50,477 nt of DNA from Acidobacteriota bacterium (GTDB taxonomy: Bacteria > Acidobacteriota > Blastocatellia > UBA7656): assembly GCA_016201275.1 (NCBI GenBank), contig JACQDB010000113.1, forward strand, positions 1-50,477, in the 5' to 3' direction. The notes beneath the pieces are model-generated. The model was not told where the DNA came from. It searched no databases and saw only the letters and a list, made by a program, of their open reading frames with translations. Positions 35,232 to 45,453 of this stretch are shown here, one piece after another (position 1 is the first letter of the stretch; each line of letters starts with the position of its first letter). The position numbers and the translations under genes are program-made.

Positions 35232-35388
35232 GCCGCAGTCAATGTGTATATGTTGCCGGTGACATTCTCAATCATGCGGTCGTGCTGCCAAGTTCACGCG
35301 GCCTCATCGGTAATTTTGCGGGGGGCGACGCTGGGCGGTTTCGTCAAGCCTCAAGGATCAATCACGATCATTAATTCAGGAGCCAATT

Positions 35389-36396
35389 ATGACTGACTCA
35401 TTTTCTCGTGTTGCACTTTATTTACAAGACAAGCATCCGTTGCGTGAGGCCATCGCTTATGTGCAGTACGCCGAAGCGCGTGGATTCGAGGCGGTGTGGC
35501 AAGCCGAATCGCGTTTGGTGCGCGATGCCATTGTGCCGATGGCGGCCTTTGCCGCGACCACTCATCGCATCAAGGTGGGGTCTGGGGTGATTAACAATTG
35601 GACGCGCAATGCTGCGCTCATCGCCGCGACCTTTTCCACCCTCGACGACTTAGCTCCCCATCGCATACTGTGCGGGCTGGGCGTGTGGTGGGAGCCGTTG
35701 GCGTCAAAGGTCGGCGTCCAGCGCCGCAAGCCTATGCAGGCGACACGCGAAACCGTAGAGGTCGTGCGCCGTTTGCTGGCCATGGAAAAAGTCACCTTCA
35801 AAGGTGAGTTCGTGCAGGTCGAAGACATCGAAATAGACATCGTGCATGGCGACCGCGCACCGAAAAATGTGCCGATTTACATCGGCGCAACCGGCATGAA
35901 GATGATGGAATTGACGGGCGAAATCGCCGATGGCGTGTTGCTCAATTATCTGGTTTCACCGGCTTATAACCAGGAAGCGATGGCGCATCTTCAAATCGGC
36001 GCGGAACGCGGCGGACGCACGGTTGACGCGCTTGACCGTCCGCAATTGATTGTCTGTTCGCTGGACGAAAACCGCGAACAGGCTTTGGATAATGCGCGCA
36101 AATTGGTGACTCAGTATTTGGGGCAACAGCCGCACATCATGAAAGCCAGCGGCGTCAGTCAGGATTTATTGGATGAAATCAGCCGCGTCTTGACCTGGCC
36201 TGCCGAAGAGCATCAGATCAGGGAAGCCATGAAACTGGTGCCGGATGAAGTCGTGCAACTGATTACCGCTTCGGGAACTCCCGACGAATGCCGCGCCAAA
36301 GTGCAGGAGTACATTGCCGCCGGTTGCACCTGTCCGGTGCTCTATCCATTGGGCGATGATGTGAAGGCGATGATTGACGCTTTTGCGAATCCTTGA
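35389..36396 (+). CDS. LLM-class flavin/F420-dependent oxidoreductase
   Basis: The 335-residue protein has a bacterial-luciferase-like TIM barrel. Features are [22 protein letters not shown] near the start, then [41 protein letters not shown], and [27 protein letters not shown]. These match the F420-dependent methylenetetrahydromethanopterin-reductase-like group, although FMN is as likely in a bacterium without known F420 genes. The C-terminal [22 protein letters not shown] completes the barrel. AGGAGCCAATT precedes the ATG. The gene stands alone; its substrate is unknown. Confidence 0.88.
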   Translation: MTDSFSRVALYLQDKHPLREAIAYVQYAEARGFEAVWQAESRLVRDAIVPMAAFAATTHRIKVGSGVINNWTRNAALIAATFSTLDDLAPHRILCGLGVWWEPLASKVGVQRRKPMQATRETVEVVRRLLAMEKVTFKGEFVQVEDIEIDIVHGDRAPKNVPIYIGATGMKMMELTGEIADGVLLNYLVSPAYNQEAMAHLQIGAERGGRTVDALDRPQLIVCSLDENREQALDNARKLVTQYLGQQPHIMKASGVSQDLLDEISRVLTWPAEEHQIREAMKLVPDEVVQLITASGTPDECRAKVQEYIAAGCTCPVLYPLGDDVKAMIDAFANP

Positions 36397-36436
36397 AGTC
36401 GTTAGAACCACACCCGCACCAACGGTACAGGCAGGG

Positions 36437-39400
36437 CTAATTCGCGCCGACCAGTTTTTGGATAACCTCCTGCACTTCATCGAAGCGAAAGGGTTTGGAC
36501 ATGGCTACGTCTATGCAGGCGATGTCACGAATGCGTTCCTGCACTTTGTCGGAACTGTAGCCGCTCATCAAGACAATGCGGACGGCGGGTTGCAAGGCTT
36601 TGAGTTGTTGCGCGGCGGCGATGCCATCAACATCGGGCATCGCCAGGTCGGTGAAGACCAAATCGAAAAGGTGATCTTTGGCCAACTCCAGCGCCTGTTG
36701 CCCGGTGGCGGCCTGAAAGACTTCGTGTCCCAACTCTTCCAACAGCGAGGCGAGGGCATAGCGCACCAGCTTTTCATCATCCACGATAAGAAAGCGTTTT
36801 CGAGTCAAGGGCAGATCGCCGACTTCGCCCTTGTCACCGAAACTCTCAAACGGAATCAACGGCAAGGTAATCGTAAAGGTGGTGCCTAGCTGCGGCTGGC
36901 TGTCGGCCTCAATCTGGCCGAAGTGCCGTTCAATAATGCGATAGCTTTCGCTCAGTCCCAAGCCTAAACCGGCGACTCCTTTGGTGGTAAAGAAAGGATC
37001 GAAGACGCGGCTCTTCACCTCTTCGCTCATGCCATAGCCGGTGTCTTTGAAGTTGATCGAGATGCTGGACTCGCCTGCGCTTGCATTGATGGTCAAGTTG
37101 CCGCCCGCCGGCATGGCATCCAGCGCATTGAAGATGATGTTGACGAAGACCTCGCGCAATTGCGACGGGTCACAGCGCACGCAAAAATCGGCGTTGACTT
37201 TCCAAGCCAGAGTCACCAGGTATTTGATGCCGTGAGCTTCGGCGTCATATTGCCAGCGTGGGCGCGTAATATCCACGGCGTCGCGCACGATGTCGGCGAT
37301 TCTGGCGGGCAGAAATTCATCCTGTTTGGAACGGGTGCGGGAAAAATTCTGTATGCGTTCGACCATGCGGGCGGCGTCTTTCGAGGATTGCTCGATGACG
37401 CGCAGATGCTTGATGACTTCGGCATCTTCGGTGCGGCGCAAAGCCAGTTGCGAATAGCCGATGACCGCCGCCAGAGCGTTGTTGAAATTGTGCGCGACGC
37501 CGGAAGCCAGTTGCCCCAGGGCGCGCAACTTGTCGGCCTGTTGCAGGCGTTCCAGTTCGCGTTGCTGTTGCGTGATGTCGCGCACCAGCGAGACCGCACC
37601 GGTCAATTTGCCTTCCTCGTTAAAAAACGGCGAGGCGGTAATGGACAACAGCACGCGCTGTTTATCCGGGCGTTGATACCACACGGTGGTGCCGCGTATG
37701 GTGCGCTGTTCGCGTAAAGCTGAACGCACAGGATGCGCTGGCGAAGGCAGAGGACGCCCGTCTTTATCGGCAAAGCGGCCTTCGGTGAGCGCGCCGTGGC
37801 GGTCTTTGAGCATCTCTTCAAGGGTAAAGCCAAAAATTTTCTGCGCCGAACTGTTGGCGCGTATGACCGAGGGCGTGTCATCAAAAATCATCAAGCCTTC
37901 GGCCATCTGCTCGATGGTAGCTTTCAAACTGACACGCTCTTTTTCGGCTTCCTGCCGTGCGGAATAGAGTGCCGATAGATTGCGCGTCACTTCGACGCAG
38001 CCGATGTAGTCGCCGTCGCTGTTGAAGATTGGATCAACGCTGGCCAGCACGGGGAAATCGGTGATCACGCCGGTGGGCAATTCAATGGTGCCGCTGATGC
38101 GTTTGGCGCGCAACTCGCACAACGGGCAATCTTCGGCGCTGATGAAGCGGTTGTTTTTATGTCCCAGTTCTTTGGCAGTGCGCCCTATGACTTCTTCGTA
38201 AGTCAGGCCGCTCTTTTCAAAGAAGGCTTTGTTGGCGCGCAGCAAGCGATCATGTTTATCCAAAAGCATGACGGTATCGGACAAGGCATCGAAAGTAGCC
38301 TGCCATTCGCGTCTGGCTCCCAGCAGTTCTTCTTCATGTTTTTTGCGCTCGGTGATGTCGTTGACCACAGTCAACAAACATCGTCTGCCGTCCACATGGA
38401 TGATTTCCGCCGACAGCAAGCCGGTGCGGATTTCGCCATCCAGTTTGCGATACTGCATTTCGATGTTATCCAGTTGATAGCGTTTCTTGTCCTTGAAAAC
38501 TTCGAAGGCGTCGCGGCGCTGAGTGTAATCAGCGAAGAACTCCAACTCTTGCGAGGTGCGCCCAATCAACTCCTGTCGCGTCGCTCCCAGTGCCGCCGCG
38601 AAGGCTTCATTCACATCTATGAAATGGCCTTCATCTACGGTGCTGATGCACATGGGCGTAGGGCTGAGATAAAAGGCCGTCGAGAAGCGCTCTTCGGAGG
38701 CTTTCAAGGCTTCCTCTTTTTGCTTGCGTTCGGTGATGTCATTGATCACCGTGAGGATGCAGGGCGCATCGTCTATGCTGATGGTTTCGGCGGAAAACAG
38801 GATGGTGCGTATAGAGCCGTCTTTGGTGCGATAGCGGCCTTCGAGATTATGAATCTGCTGCTGCGCCTGCAACAGATTCATCCCCTGATCGCGGTCTTTT
38901 TCTTTCACCCACAAGCCCAGATCGCTGCCCGAGCGTCCGATGACTTCATCGCGGGTGTGGCCGGTGGCTTTCAGAAAACTGTCGTTGATGTTGAGAATTT
39001 TGCCGCTTTGCAAAGAGATCAGACTCATCGGCAGGGGACTGAGATTGAAGGTTTTCGCGAAGCGTTCTTCGGAAGCCATCAACGCTTCTTCGGCGTGTTT
39101 ACGTTCGGTAATATCGTTGAGGATGGACAGGGCGCAGGCTTTGCCATCGAGCATGATGATTTCCGACGAGCCTAGACAGGTGCGGATTTCCCCGTCTTTG
39201 CGGCGGAACCGTACTTCCAGATTGTCGAGTTTGCCGGTCTCGGTAAACACCTTGAAGATCTGGCTGCGCTCTTCTTTGGAGACCCACATATTCAACTGGT
39301 CGCCGGTTTTGCCGACCATCTCTTCGCGGGTGTAGCCGGTGGCTTTCAACAGACTATCGTTCACATAAATATAGCTGGTGTCATCAAGCGAAATGATGTG

Positions 39401-41896
39401 CATGGGCAGCGGACTGAGATTGAAGGCTTTCGAGAAGCGTTCTTCGGAAGCCTTCAAGGCTTCTTCGGTGCGCTTGCGTTCGGTAATGTCATAGCAGGTT
39501 ACCAGCCAGCAACCTTCGCCGCCTATGGTGATGCGTTCGCCGGAAATTTGCGCCAAACGCCGGTCGCCGGATTTAGCACGCCAGTGAATTTCAATGTCCG
39601 TGTACGAGGTGGATTGGCGCATCACCTCGCGCAAGTGCAGCAACTCTTCCGGGCTGGTGAAAAGATTTAACTCATCGGTTGAATGCCCCAGCAACTCTTT
39701 GCGGCTATAACCGGAAGTGCGTACAAAGCTGTCGTTGACATCTATGTAAACGCCTTGCAGCGTTGTCAGGCTCATGGGAATGGGGCTGAGGTTGAAGGCT
39801 TTGGAGACGCGCTCTTCGGAAGCCCGCAAGGCGATTTCGGCAGCCTTGCGTTTGGTGATGTCATTCAGGGTTGACAACAAATATTCTTCGCCGTTGATTT
39901 CGATGAGTTCAGCAGAGACCAGAGCATAACGCAGATCGCCGAATTTGGTTTGATAGTCGGCCTCCATATTGTGAATCTTTTTGCGCTCTTTGATGGATTG
40001 CAGAAATACGGCTTTCTGTTCGGGGCTCGCCCAGGCATTCAATTCATCTGGGGTTTTGCCGATGACTTCGTTGTAGGCATATTTGGTGATGTCGAGAAAA
40101 CTCTGGTTGACATCCACATACTGACCGTCACTGAGGCGATTGATGCCGATGGGGTTGGGGGTCAGATTGAAGACTTTGGAGAACCATTGCTGCGAGGTGC
40201 GAAGCGCTTCTTCGGCGTGTTTGCGCTCGATGGCCAGGGCAATCTGGGTGGACACGAAGATGAGTATCTGTTTTTCTTCTTCGCCATAGGTCAGCCCCTC
40301 GGTGTAGCTTTGCACGGTGAGAACGCCGATGGTTTTGGCTTTGGTTTTCAGCGGCACGCCGAGCCAGTCAACCGGAAAGGTGCCGATGGCCTCGACCTCG
40401 TGGCTGGCTTCCAGCGCTTGAATGACTGCCGGGGAAGCGTGCAGTGGTTGTTGGGTTCGCAAGACGTACTCGGTCAAACCCCGGCGTAATTTTCGCTGCT
40501 GCGGATTGCAATCGAATTCATCAACAAAATAAGGGATTCGCAAGACCTCTGCGTCTGCGTCCAACAAGGCGATATAGAAATTTCCGGCATACATCAACTC
40601 GCTGACGATGCGGTGAATGCGGGTGTACATATCCTGCAGGTTGTCGGTGGAGTTGGCCGCTTCGGAAATTTCATAAGCGGCGATTTTGACGCGCTCGGAA
40701 TGGCGTTGCTCGGTAATATCAATCTGCGAAATCAAGGCGCAGGCTTCGCCGTCTATGGCGATTTGTTCGGCGGAAAATAAGCCCAGGCGTTTTTCTCCGC
40801 TTTTGGTGGTGACTGTTAATTCAAAATCGCGGACAAAACCCTGCTTCAAAAACAAGGCCCAGAAGCGATTCAGGTTGGGGTTTGGCGCGATGCCCAGTTC
40901 GGCGACCGTTTTGCTCAGACGCTCCTGCCGCGAATATCCCATGTGGCGAATGGCCGATTCATTGACATCAATGCAGCGTTGGTCGCGCACGCGAGTGATG
41001 CTCATGGGATAGGGGCTGGCGTTGAAGGCTTTGGAAAAGCGTTCTTTCAAGGCTCGCACTTCGTCATCCTTGCGTTTGCGCTCGGTGATGTTGCGAGCGA
41101 TGCCCTGTGTGCCGACCGGCTGACCATCGTGCAGCAGCAGGCGCATATTGATTTCCAGCGAGACGCGTTGTCCGGCTTTGGTCAAGGTGTCAATTTCAAA
41201 CACCGGCGTCTCTTCACCGGCGATTTTTCGGGCAATCATGGTGAGCGCTTTTTCCAGATATTCGGGAGCGACAATCTGGCGGATGTTTAAGGCGCGAGCT
41301 TCGTCCTCGGTATAACCGAAGAGGGCGGCGGCGGCTTTATTAAACGAGGTCAGATTGCCCGCCAAATCCAAGGTGTAAATCAGGTCGCTGGCATTTTCAA
41401 AGAGTTCGCGGTAATGCGCTTCGCTGCGTTGCAAACTTAACTCGACCAGTTTCTCCTGGGTGATGTTCGAGACGATGAGCAGGCCAGCGAAGACCTCTCC
41501 CTGGGCATCGCGCAACGGCGAGGCGCTGATCCGGTGAAACTCTTTTTCGCCCTGGGGAAACTCGACGATGTATTCCTGTGAATTGATGGAGTCGCCGCGA
41601 AAGGCTTTCATCAAGGGCAACTCTTCGAGCGCCAACGCGATTTGATTGGCGTCGAACAAACTCCAAGACAAACGATATTCAGCGAGCGCCAGATAGTTGG
41701 GAAAGCGGCTGCGGAGTTCTCTGGCGGCGCGATTGATGACCAGCGCTTCGCCCTGCGGAGCGCTCAAAATCAGTACGCCTTGCGGGATTTGATCCAACAA
41801 CGCCTGTAACCATTCTCGATTCTCATGAATTTGCGAATACTCAATTTGTGGCAGGGTTGCCAGAGAGAAATTATGAAAACTATTTCCTTTGAGCAT
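36437..41896 (-). CDS. Giant soluble hybrid histidine kinase with about ten PAS domains
   Basis: The product has 1819 residues and no membrane helix. Rough order: PAS1 25-150, PAS2 160-278, PAS3 285-400, GAF 410-565, PAS4-8 from 575 to 1185 at a period near 120, PAS9 1190-1305, PAS10 1320-1440, HisKA about 1450-1515, HATPase about 1576-1690, REC 1701-1819. PAS4-8 share near-identical linkers (ASEERFSKAFNLSPLPM), showing serial duplication. The phospho-acceptor His is in SGVAHNFNNALAAVIGYSQ and the N/G boxes are NIIFNALDA and GLGLGLSES. The REC Asp is in VFTDLAMPD (about 1750). PAS9 has a CPLC pair (EDCPLCELR) that could bind metal or heme. As a hybrid it probably phosphorylates an unlinked partner. 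No regulator gene is adjacent. Confidence 0.93.
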   Translation of the reverse strand: MLKGNSFHNFSLATLPQIEYSQIHENREWLQALLDQIPQGVLILSAPQGEALVINRAARELRSRFPNYLALAEYRLSWSLFDANQIALALEELPLMKAFRGDSINSQEYIVEFPQGEKEFHRISASPLRDAQGEVFAGLLIVSNITQEKLVELSLQRSEAHYRELFENASDLIYTLDLAGNLTSFNKAAAALFGYTEDEARALNIRQIVAPEYLEKALTMIARKIAGEETPVFEIDTLTKAGQRVSLEINMRLLLHDGQPVGTQGIARNITERKRKDDEVRALKERFSKAFNASPYPMSITRVRDQRCIDVNESAIRHMGYSRQERLSKTVAELGIAPNPNLNRFWALFLKQGFVRDFELTVTTKSGEKRLGLFSAEQIAIDGEACALISQIDITEQRHSERVKIAAYEISEAANSTDNLQDMYTRIHRIVSELMYAGNFYIALLDADAEVLRIPYFVDEFDCNPQQRKLRRGLTEYVLRTQQPLHASPAVIQALEASHEVEAIGTFPVDWLGVPLKTKAKTIGVLTVQSYTEGLTYGEEEKQILIFVSTQIALAIERKHAEEALRTSQQWFSKVFNLTPNPIGINRLSDGQYVDVNQSFLDITKYAYNEVIGKTPDELNAWASPEQKAVFLQSIKERKKIHNMEADYQTKFGDLRYALVSAELIEINGEEYLLSTLNDITKRKAAEIALRASEERVSKAFNLSPIPMSLTTLQGVYIDVNDSFVRTSGYSRKELLGHSTDELNLFTSPEELLHLREVMRQSTSYTDIEIHWRAKSGDRRLAQISGERITIGGEGCWLVTCYDITERKRTEEALKASEERFSKAFNLSPLPMHIISLDDTSYIYVNDSLLKATGYTREEMVGKTGDQLNMWVSKEERSQIFKVFTETGKLDNLEVRFRRKDGEIRTCLGSSEIIMLDGKACALSILNDITERKHAEEALMASEERFAKTFNLSPLPMSLISLQSGKILNINDSFLKATGHTRDEVIGRSGSDLGLWVKEKDRDQGMNLLQAQQQIHNLEGRYRTKDGSIRTILFSAETISIDDAPCILTVINDITERKQKEEALKASEERFSTAFYLSPTPMCISTVDEGHFIDVNEAFAAALGATRQELIGRTSQELEFFADYTQRRDAFEVFKDKKRYQLDNIEMQYRKLDGEIRTGLLSAEIIHVDGRRCLLTVVNDITERKKHEEELLGARREWQATFDALSDTVMLLDKHDRLLRANKAFFEKSGLTYEEVIGRTAKELGHKNNRFISAEDCPLCELRAKRISGTIELPTGVITDFPVLASVDPIFNSDGDYIGCVEVTRNLSALYSARQEAEKERVSLKATIEQMAEGLMIFDDTPSVIRANSSAQKIFGFTLEEMLKDRHGALTEGRFADKDGRPLPSPAHPVRSALREQRTIRGTTVWYQRPDKQRVLLSITASPFFNEEGKLTGAVSLVRDITQQQRELERLQQADKLRALGQLASGVAHNFNNALAAVIGYSQLALRRTEDAEVIKHLRVIEQSSKDAARMVERIQNFSRTRSKQDEFLPARIADIVRDAVDITRPRWQYDAEAHGIKYLVTLAWKVNADFCVRCDPSQLREVFVNIIFNALDAMPAGGNLTINASAGESSISINFKDTGYGMSEEVKSRVFDPFFTTKGVAGLGLGLSESYRIIERHFGQIEADSQPQLGTTFTITLPLIPFESFGDKGEVGDLPLTRKRFLIVDDEKLVRYALASLLEELGHEVFQAATGQQALELAKDHLFDLVFTDLAMPDVDGIAAAQQLKALQPAVRIVLMSGYSSDKVQERIRDIACIDVAMSKPFRFDEVQEVIQKLVGAN

Positions 41897-42117
41897 ACGT
41901 TTACTGACCTTTGCGATAATTCCTACAGGGCAACTGCCGAAAGCCCACAGTGCCTAGCCCTCCCAGATAGATGAATCGAACCGTTGAAACCATAGATAAA
42001 TGCAATCGGGGTATGCGGAAGTGTAGCATTGACGCGCTCATTATACTAGACTTTGCTGCCATCGAAACAATCGGTTATGCTTACTCTCCGGTAGGTTTTC
42101 AAGGGAGAGAGCAGGCG

Positions 42118-43116
42118 ATGTACGACCTTATGATTATTGGCAGCGGCCCTTCGGGATTGGCAGCAGCGCTTTCGGCCAAACGCCAAGGCTTGGATTTTCT
42201 GCTGCTGGAGCGCGACCAAATCGCCAGCACGGTTCGCCAATACCCTTTGGGCAAACAACTGTTTTCCACTTCCAATGAAGTCGAACTGGAACCAGGGGCG
42301 TTGCCCACCCAGACCAAACCGACCCGCGAAGAAGTCCTACAGCATTACCAGGCGTTGGTTGATAAAGAGGCCATCAATATACGCACCGCCGAAGAGGTGC
42401 GCGCCCTTGAACCGTGCGCTGCAGGCTTTCTGGTGCATACCGCCAACGGTCATACGTATCGTTCACGCGCCGTGCTGGTCGCCGTAGGCGGTTTCGGTCG
42501 TCCGCGCCGCTTGAAGGTGACGGGCGAAAACGCGGCGCGAGTGTCGTATCATTTTGCCGCCGCCGAGCCTTATGCAGGCCAACACATACTGGTCGTGGGT
42601 GGCGGCAATTCCGCCGCCCAAGCGGCTTTATATCTTGCCGAAGTCGAGGCCAAACCTACCTGGTCTTTGCGGCGCGCTACTTTGGATCCTACAGACCCTG
42701 CCACCGGCAAGCCGCAAATGAAGATCAAGCCCTGGGTAAAAGAGCCTTTGCAACTTGCAGTCGCGCAGGGATTGATTACAATAATCAAGTCATCAACTGT
42801 CGTCGAGATTCGTCCGCACTCTGCCTGCCTCGCCATTCAAGGTTCAACAGAAATTGTCGAGGTGAAGTGCGACCATATCTTCGCCTTGATAGGTGCAGAC
42901 CCGGACACCACGTTGCTGGAAACCGCCGGAGCCGAAATCGCTGCCGACGGTCGCCCGGTTTATCACCCGGAGACTTATGAAACGACCGTGCCGGGATTGT
43001 ATGTCGCGGGACATATCACCCGCGAATTGCACATGAAAAATGCGCTGGAAGTAACGCCGCGCATTATCGAAGCGATTGCGGCGCGGTGGTCGCCAACTAC
43101 TGTGCCTTCGCGGTAA
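42118..43116 (+). CDS. ypdA: YpdA-like FAD/NAD(P)-dependent disulfide reductase
   Basis: The ATG at 42118 follows AGGGAGAGAGCAGG and gives 332 residues, the YpdA/Bdr length. The FAD loop GSGPSGLAAALSAKRQG is at 8-24 and the NAD(P) loop VVGGGNSAAQAALYL at about 158. The phrases QYPLGKQLFSTSNEVELE, PTREEVLQHYQALV and WVKEPLQLAVAQGLI recall YpdA, the bacillithiol-disulfide reductase. As in that family there is no CxxC pair. The last third, with GHITRELHMKNALEVTPRIIEAI, is less typical. A TrxR-like or ferredoxin-reductase-like role is the alternative. The symbol rests on resemblance only. It is followed 36 bp later by the PEGA/TPR gene. Confidence 0.75.
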   Translation: MYDLMIIGSGPSGLAAALSAKRQGLDFLLLERDQIASTVRQYPLGKQLFSTSNEVELEPGALPTQTKPTREEVLQHYQALVDKEAINIRTAEEVRALEPCAAGFLVHTANGHTYRSRAVLVAVGGFGRPRRLKVTGENAARVSYHFAAAEPYAGQHILVVGGGNSAAQAALYLAEVEAKPTWSLRRATLDPTDPATGKPQMKIKPWVKEPLQLAVAQGLITIIKSSTVVEIRPHSACLAIQGSTEIVEVKCDHIFALIGADPDTTLLETAGAEIAADGRPVYHPETYETTVPGLYVAGHITRELHMKNALEVTPRIIEAIAARWSPTTVPSR

Positions 43117-43131
43117 GAAAAGGAGAGCCTT

Positions 43132-44790
43132 ATTTCATCAGCGGCTAACAATTTGACGTTGCCAAAAAGCAAGACCGGCGCACGCTGGTGGGTGCTGGCG
43201 GCGGCGTCTGCCATGCTGATTACAACGCTGGTCGTGGCGGTCGTTTATCTGATTACCAAGAAGCCTTCGATTGTTGATCAAGTGGTTATCGTCACCGTGC
43301 CGTCGGGCGCAGAGATTAAATTGAACGCCAAATCCTATGGCAATTCGCCGGTGAAATTGGAACAGGTCAGAGTTGGCATTTACACCTTGACGATCAGCAA
43401 AGAGGGTTACGAGACTATCGAAGAGCAGGTCAATATTGCCGAAACGCCGCAACTGGAATTCAAGTTAAAATTGTTGACCCCCGCAGAAGTCGCAGGGCTG
43501 TCGTCCGAAGAACGCATCAAGAAGTATCAAGATAAGATTACCGAAGCTTTGGCCAGTGGGCGTTACATTCTGCCGCGTGATAATAGCGCTTATCACTGGA
43601 CCGAACTGCTGTTGGGCGAAGACCCCACCAATCCTTTTGCTTTGGATACTAGAGAGACGATTCGCAAACGGTTGTTGCAAGCGGCGCAAGCGGCGATTGG
43701 GCGCGGCGATCTGGGTGACGCCAAAGAGACGCTCAATTATCTGCTCGAATTTTATCAGAAAGACGGCGAGATTCTGGCGGCGGCCAATCGTCTGGAGGCG
43801 CAACTGACAACCAAACGCGGTGAGGTGCGCGATTGGATACGCAAGGCCGAAGAGGCGCTGCAAGCCGGAGTGCTGCTTGAACCCCTGCACGCCAGCGCGT
43901 ACCACTTTATCAAACAGGCGCTGGCCATCGAGCCACAAAATCCCCATGCCCTGGGCATTCGCAATGAGATTAAAAATGCGGTGCTGAATCTGGCCGAACA
44001 GACGAAGGAGCGCGGCGACATCGAAGGCGCAATTCGACAATTGCAACAGGCCGCACTGACTTTTGACGACAAACAGATTCGCCAGCGCATCGGGGAACTG
44101 CAAGCGTTCAAAGCGGCGGAATATGCCAAAGTCAACGATGCGGAATGGCGTCGCCGTCAGGGGCTGGACAAGCATGGCCGGGGCGATTATTCGGGTGCCA
44201 TCGGCGATCTCGAATTTGCCATCACCAATGACAAAGGTACTGCCGATGTCATCTTCGCGCTCGGACATTCGCTATATCAACTGGGGCGTCTGGACCAAGC
44301 CGCTACCTATTTGCATCAAGTGCCGCGAGAAGCCGGAGAGCAATACATTTCGGCGCGGGCTTTATTGGGCGAGATCGCCGCACGGCGCAACGACCTGAAC
44401 ACGGCGCTGGAATTTTATCAAGAGGCACGTCGCCTGGGCGGCAGCAATCTGTATCTGCCGGTGCGGCTCGACGATTTGATCGAGCGCATCGAAAAGCATC
44501 AGCAGGAAAAGGCCGCCGCGCCTACTCCGTTGGCCATCCGGGTCAAGCATGACCACGGCGCTTTGCGGGGTTCCTGTTCCGGCACCTTGACGGTGGATGG
44601 CGCGGGGGTGCGTTACGACGGCGAAGATAGTTTTTCAGCCAATCTGGTAGGCGTCAATGCTTATGTGGGCAAGAATGAGTTGAAGCTGGGATTTCAAAAC
44701 AAATCCATGACCTTCAAAGTCGCTACGGCGGAAGCCGAACGCTTCAAAAGCGCCTTGATAAAATATCAAACTGCCGCTGCACAAAAATGA
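43132..44790 (+). CDS. PEGA- and TPR-domain membrane protein, apparent ATT start
   Basis: The frame is open from 43132. A strong AGGAG (43121-43125) lies 6 nt before ATT at 43132; the first conventional codon, TTG at 43153, is 27 nt away, too far for that site. So either ATT is used or a base is wrong there. The protein has about 552 residues: a membrane helix (about 19-41), a PEGA domain (VTVPSGAEIKLNAKSYGNSPVKLEQVRVG, about 53-110), then about eight TPR-like helical pairs (for example KHGRGDYSGAIGDLEFAIT), and a C-terminal beta domain with SCSGTLTVDGAGVRYDGED. It probably assembles proteins at the periplasmic side. The gene follows the YpdA-like gene by 15 bp. Confidence 0.8.
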   Translation: MSSAANNLTLPKSKTGARWWVLAAASAMLITTLVVAVVYLITKKPSIVDQVVIVTVPSGAEIKLNAKSYGNSPVKLEQVRVGIYTLTISKEGYETIEEQVNIAETPQLEFKLKLLTPAEVAGLSSEERIKKYQDKITEALASGRYILPRDNSAYHWTELLLGEDPTNPFALDTRETIRKRLLQAAQAAIGRGDLGDAKETLNYLLEFYQKDGEILAAANRLEAQLTTKRGEVRDWIRKAEEALQAGVLLEPLHASAYHFIKQALAIEPQNPHALGIRNEIKNAVLNLAEQTKERGDIEGAIRQLQQAALTFDDKQIRQRIGELQAFKAAEYAKVNDAEWRRRQGLDKHGRGDYSGAIGDLEFAITNDKGTADVIFALGHSLYQLGRLDQAATYLHQVPREAGEQYISARALLGEIAARRNDLNTALEFYQEARRLGGSNLYLPVRLDDLIERIEKHQQEKAAAPTPLAIRVKHDHGALRGSCSGTLTVDGAGVRYDGEDSFSANLVGVNAYVGKNELKLGFQNKSMTFKVATAEAERFKSALIKYQTAAAQK

Positions 44791-44930
44791 TTTCTCCCTG
44801 TATGGGGAATTGACGGGCGCTGGTTTTGCCGTATAGTCAACGAGTCGTCTTCTTGCAAGACGACGAAAAACAAGTGTCCAAGCTTCCGCATCAAAACCAA
44901 AAAAGGCAAAAGTAAAAACGCAAAAGTGAA

Positions 44931-45380
44931 GGGTAGTGCCAAAAAAGTAATATTGAAGTGGGAACGATTGAATTGATGAGTAACTCCGTAGGAGCGATCT
45001 GTCTATAGATATGGAGTACAAAAATTTCTCTACCTTCATAGGCGCGACCCTTGCTGGCGCGGCCATCAGGGCAATGGCATGAAGTTAAGCGGCATAGAGG
45101 TAGCGCAGGCGGTCTAGCCGGCGGCGGACTTGGTGGCAGAAGCGCACGAAATCCCAGTCTTAGCTTGCTGCTGCCAGTCACCACTAGATCGTCGGCGGTA
45201 CCGTTTTTCTTAACTTAACGCCATTGGGCAATCAGGGGGTACTCCTACGGAGCTAGGGAATTGGTGCTGCGCTAGATTCTATAGACAGGTCGCTCCTACG
45301 GAGCTAAACCATAAGTCACTGCTACGGAGCTAAACCGACGCTGTTGGTTGCCGGTCGAGCATTACTTTTTTAGCCCTACC
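44931..45380. mobile_element. Larger relative of the MITE-like element, or decayed IS
   Basis: The ends are inverted repeats of about 20 bp: the left begins GGGTAGTGCCAAAAAAGTAA, and the right read backwards gives AGGTAGGGCTAAAAAAGTAA. Inside, two subterminal arms of 26 bp (44984-45009 and 45278-45303, one mismatch, starting CTCCGTAGGAGCGA) mirror each other. The left end continues GAAGTGGGAACGATTGAA as in the copy at 3669. About 265 bp of interior (45010-45277) is absent from that copy. I found no target duplication. The interior may be a transposase remnant, but no frame is convincing. Confidence 0.65.
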
Positions 45381-45453
45381 TAGATTTTTTCGTTGCCGTA
45401 CATTGTAAACCCTTTCGTAGAGTCCTCTCATTGTGGGTGTTCATCGCTCACAT

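Noticed and set aside
42029-42048. TTGACG and TATACT as a promoter for the YpdA-like gene
   Set aside because: The spacing is only about 7-8 nt, far below the usual 17.
44635-45066. 143-codon minus-strand open frame
   Set aside because: Half is antisense to the PEGA/TPR gene and the rest translates the mobile-like repeat.
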